21,844 nucleotides of DNA from NCBI GenBank assembly GCA_036505485.1, contig DASXTK010000131.1:1-21844 (forward strand), read 5' to 3'. Position 1 is the stretch's first letter; the number at the start of each line of letters is the position of its first letter. The position numbers and the translations under genes were made by a program. Source of the DNA: DASXTK01 sp036505485. GTDB taxonomy: Bacteria > Actinomycetota > Acidimicrobiia > Acidimicrobiales > VFJN01. Shown one piece after another: positions 20,728 through 21,844 of this stretch. A model generated the notes under the pieces. The model made no database searches and was not told where the DNA came from. It saw nothing but the letters and a program-made list of their open reading frames with translations.

Positions 20728-21844
20728 ATGCAGATCGCGTTCACACCCGAACAGGACGAGCTACGGCAAACCCTGCGGGCCTACTTCGCTGAATTGATGA
20801 CACCGCCGGTGCTCGAGGAGATCGCCAAGGGCGAATCCGGCGGGCCGAACTGTCTGGCCGCAGTGCGCCAGATGGGCCGCGATGGCTGGCTCGGGCTGGG
20901 CTGGCCGGTCGAGTTCGGCGGCCAGGGCCGAGGCGACTTCGACCAGATGATCTTCATCGACGAGGCCTGGCGGGCCGGGGCGCCGATCCCGTTCCTGACC
21001 ATCAACACGGTGGGCAAGACCATCCAGGAATACGGATCCCAGGCGCAGAAGGAGTTCTTCCTCCCCAAGATCCTCCGGGGAGAGCTCCACTTCTCGATCG
21101 GCTACACCGAACCCACCGCCGGCACCGACCTGGCCTCGCTGCGGACCTCCGCGGTCAAGGACGGCGACGAGTGGGTGATCACCGGCCAGAAGATCTACAC
21201 CTCGCTGGCCAGCTACGCCGACTACATCTGGCTGGCGGCCCGCACCGACCCCGACGCCCCCAAGCACAAGGGCATCAGCATCTTCCTGGTGCCGACCTCG
21301 TCGCCGGGATTCTCCTACACCAAGATCGAGACGATGGTGAACGCTTCGACGTACACCACCTACTACGACGAGGTGCGGGTGCCCGACGACGCCATCGTCT
21401 ACGGCGTCAACCGGGGTTGGGACCTGATCATCAACCAGCTCAACTACGAGCGGGTGTCGCTGGCCCCGTCCGGCATGTTCTCCAAGACCTACGAGGACGT
21501 CGTGACCTGGGCGTCGGAGACCAAGCTGGCCGACGGACGCCGGGTCATCGACCAGGAGTGGGTGCAGCTCAGCCTGGCCCGGGTCCACGCCAAGCTCGAG
21601 GTGCTCAAGCTGCTCAACTGGAAGGTGGCCGCGGCGGCGGAGTCCAAGGCCGGCGCCAACCCCGCGGATTCCAGCGCCACCAAGGTCTTCGGCACCGAGT
21701 TCTCCGTCGAGGGCTACCGGGCGCTCATGGAGATAATCGGCCCGGCCGCGGCGTTCGAACGCGGCTCGCCCGGCGCCGTCCTGGCCGGACGGCTGGCCCG
21801 CGGCTTCCAAGGGGCCCTGATCCTCACCTTCGGCGGCGGGGTCA
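20728..21844 (+). CDS. Acyl-CoA dehydrogenase, FadE-type (3' end cut by the window)
   Basis: An FAD enzyme that oxidises acyl-CoA to enoyl-CoA. The 372 visible residues cover nearly the whole usual length of about 390. Landmarks are MQIAFTPEQDELRQTLRAYF, GWLGLGWPVEFGGQG, IGYTEPTAGTDLASLRTSA (substrate/FAD loop), ITGQKIYTSLA and, at the end, FQGALILTFGGG. The usual catalytic Glu of the YEGT motif is Gly here, while Glu241 in NYERVSLA sits where isovaleryl-CoA dehydrogenase has its catalytic base. ATG 20728 has GGACAGGA 8 nt upstream. The promoter region carries a KstR-like palindrome and the shared TetR-type operator, so repression by one or two TetR proteins is likely. The next gene is outside the window; many such FadEs work as heteromers with a paralogue. 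Confidence 0.92.
   Translation, partial: MQIAFTPEQDELRQTLRAYFAELMTPPVLEEIAKGESGGPNCLAAVRQMGRDGWLGLGWPVEFGGQGRGDFDQMIFIDEAWRAGAPIPFLTINTVGKTIQEYGSQAQKEFFLPKILRGELHFSIGYTEPTAGTDLASLRTSAVKDGDEWVITGQKIYTSLASYADYIWLAARTDPDAPKHKGISIFLVPTSSPGFSYTKIETMVNASTYTTYYDEVRVPDDAIVYGVNRGWDLIINQLNYERVSLAPSGMFSKTYEDVVTWASETKLADGRRVIDQEWVQLSLARVHAKLEVLKLLNWKVAAAAESKAGANPADSSATKVFGTEFSVEGYRALMEIIGPAAAFERGSPGAVLAGRLARGFQGALILTFGGGV

Noticed and set aside
1..21844. tRNA, rRNA, transposase or phage genes
   Set aside because: No T-loop-like GGTTCGAATCC sequences, rRNA-like stretches, integrase motifs or IS ends were found on reading both strands.

Overview
The window is a stretch of high-GC chromosome from an actinobacterium. 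The markers are a pafC-like WYL gene followed by Tat translocase genes and helY (an order I recall from Mycobacterium), a DUF4193 protein, an F420/flavin-type luciferase-family oxidoreductase, and many genes that start just after a TAnnnT -10 box with no Shine-Dalgarno. The tandem ThyX-like protein and several orphan proteins make me favour the class Acidimicrobiia or a relative, but that placement is inference. I see no rRNA, tRNA, CRISPR array, transposase or phage gene. It looks like ordinary core and metabolic chromosome.

Layout. Positions 1-7612 hold a housekeeping block: the 3' end of a WYL-domain (PafC-like) regulator, signal peptidase I (lepB), a convergent glycerophosphodiester phosphodiesterase, a small zinc-ribbon protein, a structured intergenic element, a small membrane protein, and then a tightly overlapped run tatA/B-tatC-helY-lipid-kinase-like protein (ATGA, GTGA and about 14-nt overlaps). 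Positions 7672-12728 hold a luciferase-like oxidoreductase, a repeat-rich gap, a medium-chain dehydrogenase, an M20 amidohydrolase and a double-domain ThyX-like protein. Positions 12855-14439 are a translationally coupled trio: DUF4193, an acidic helical protein and a GNAT acetyltransferase. After this come mostly minus-strand genes: a crotonase, a tiny plus-strand zinc-ribbon protein, a GTGA-coupled pair (amine-dehydrogenase-like oxidoreductase plus AhpD-like protein), a 569-residue low-complexity protein, a cysteine-free Rrf2 regulator and a secreted protein. The window ends inside a plus-strand acyl-CoA dehydrogenase gene.

How they work together. Export is one theme: the Tat translocase components, signal peptidase I and at least one secreted product with a possible twin-arginine signal. 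The right half leans to CoA-ester and redox catabolism. Two of its promoters share a 19-bp palindrome of TetR-operator type (15 of 19 identical). The acyl-CoA dehydrogenase promoter also carries a perfect 16-bp palindrome that fits the KstR-type TnnAACnnGTTnnA pattern.

Most worth a second look: the ThyX-like protein in which the ThyX signature is split between the two halves; the shared operator pair; a lipid-kinase fold protein without its ATP-binding half; the leaderless-promoter pattern seen at nine genes; and two structured intergenic repeats (2566-2724 and 8583-8737).
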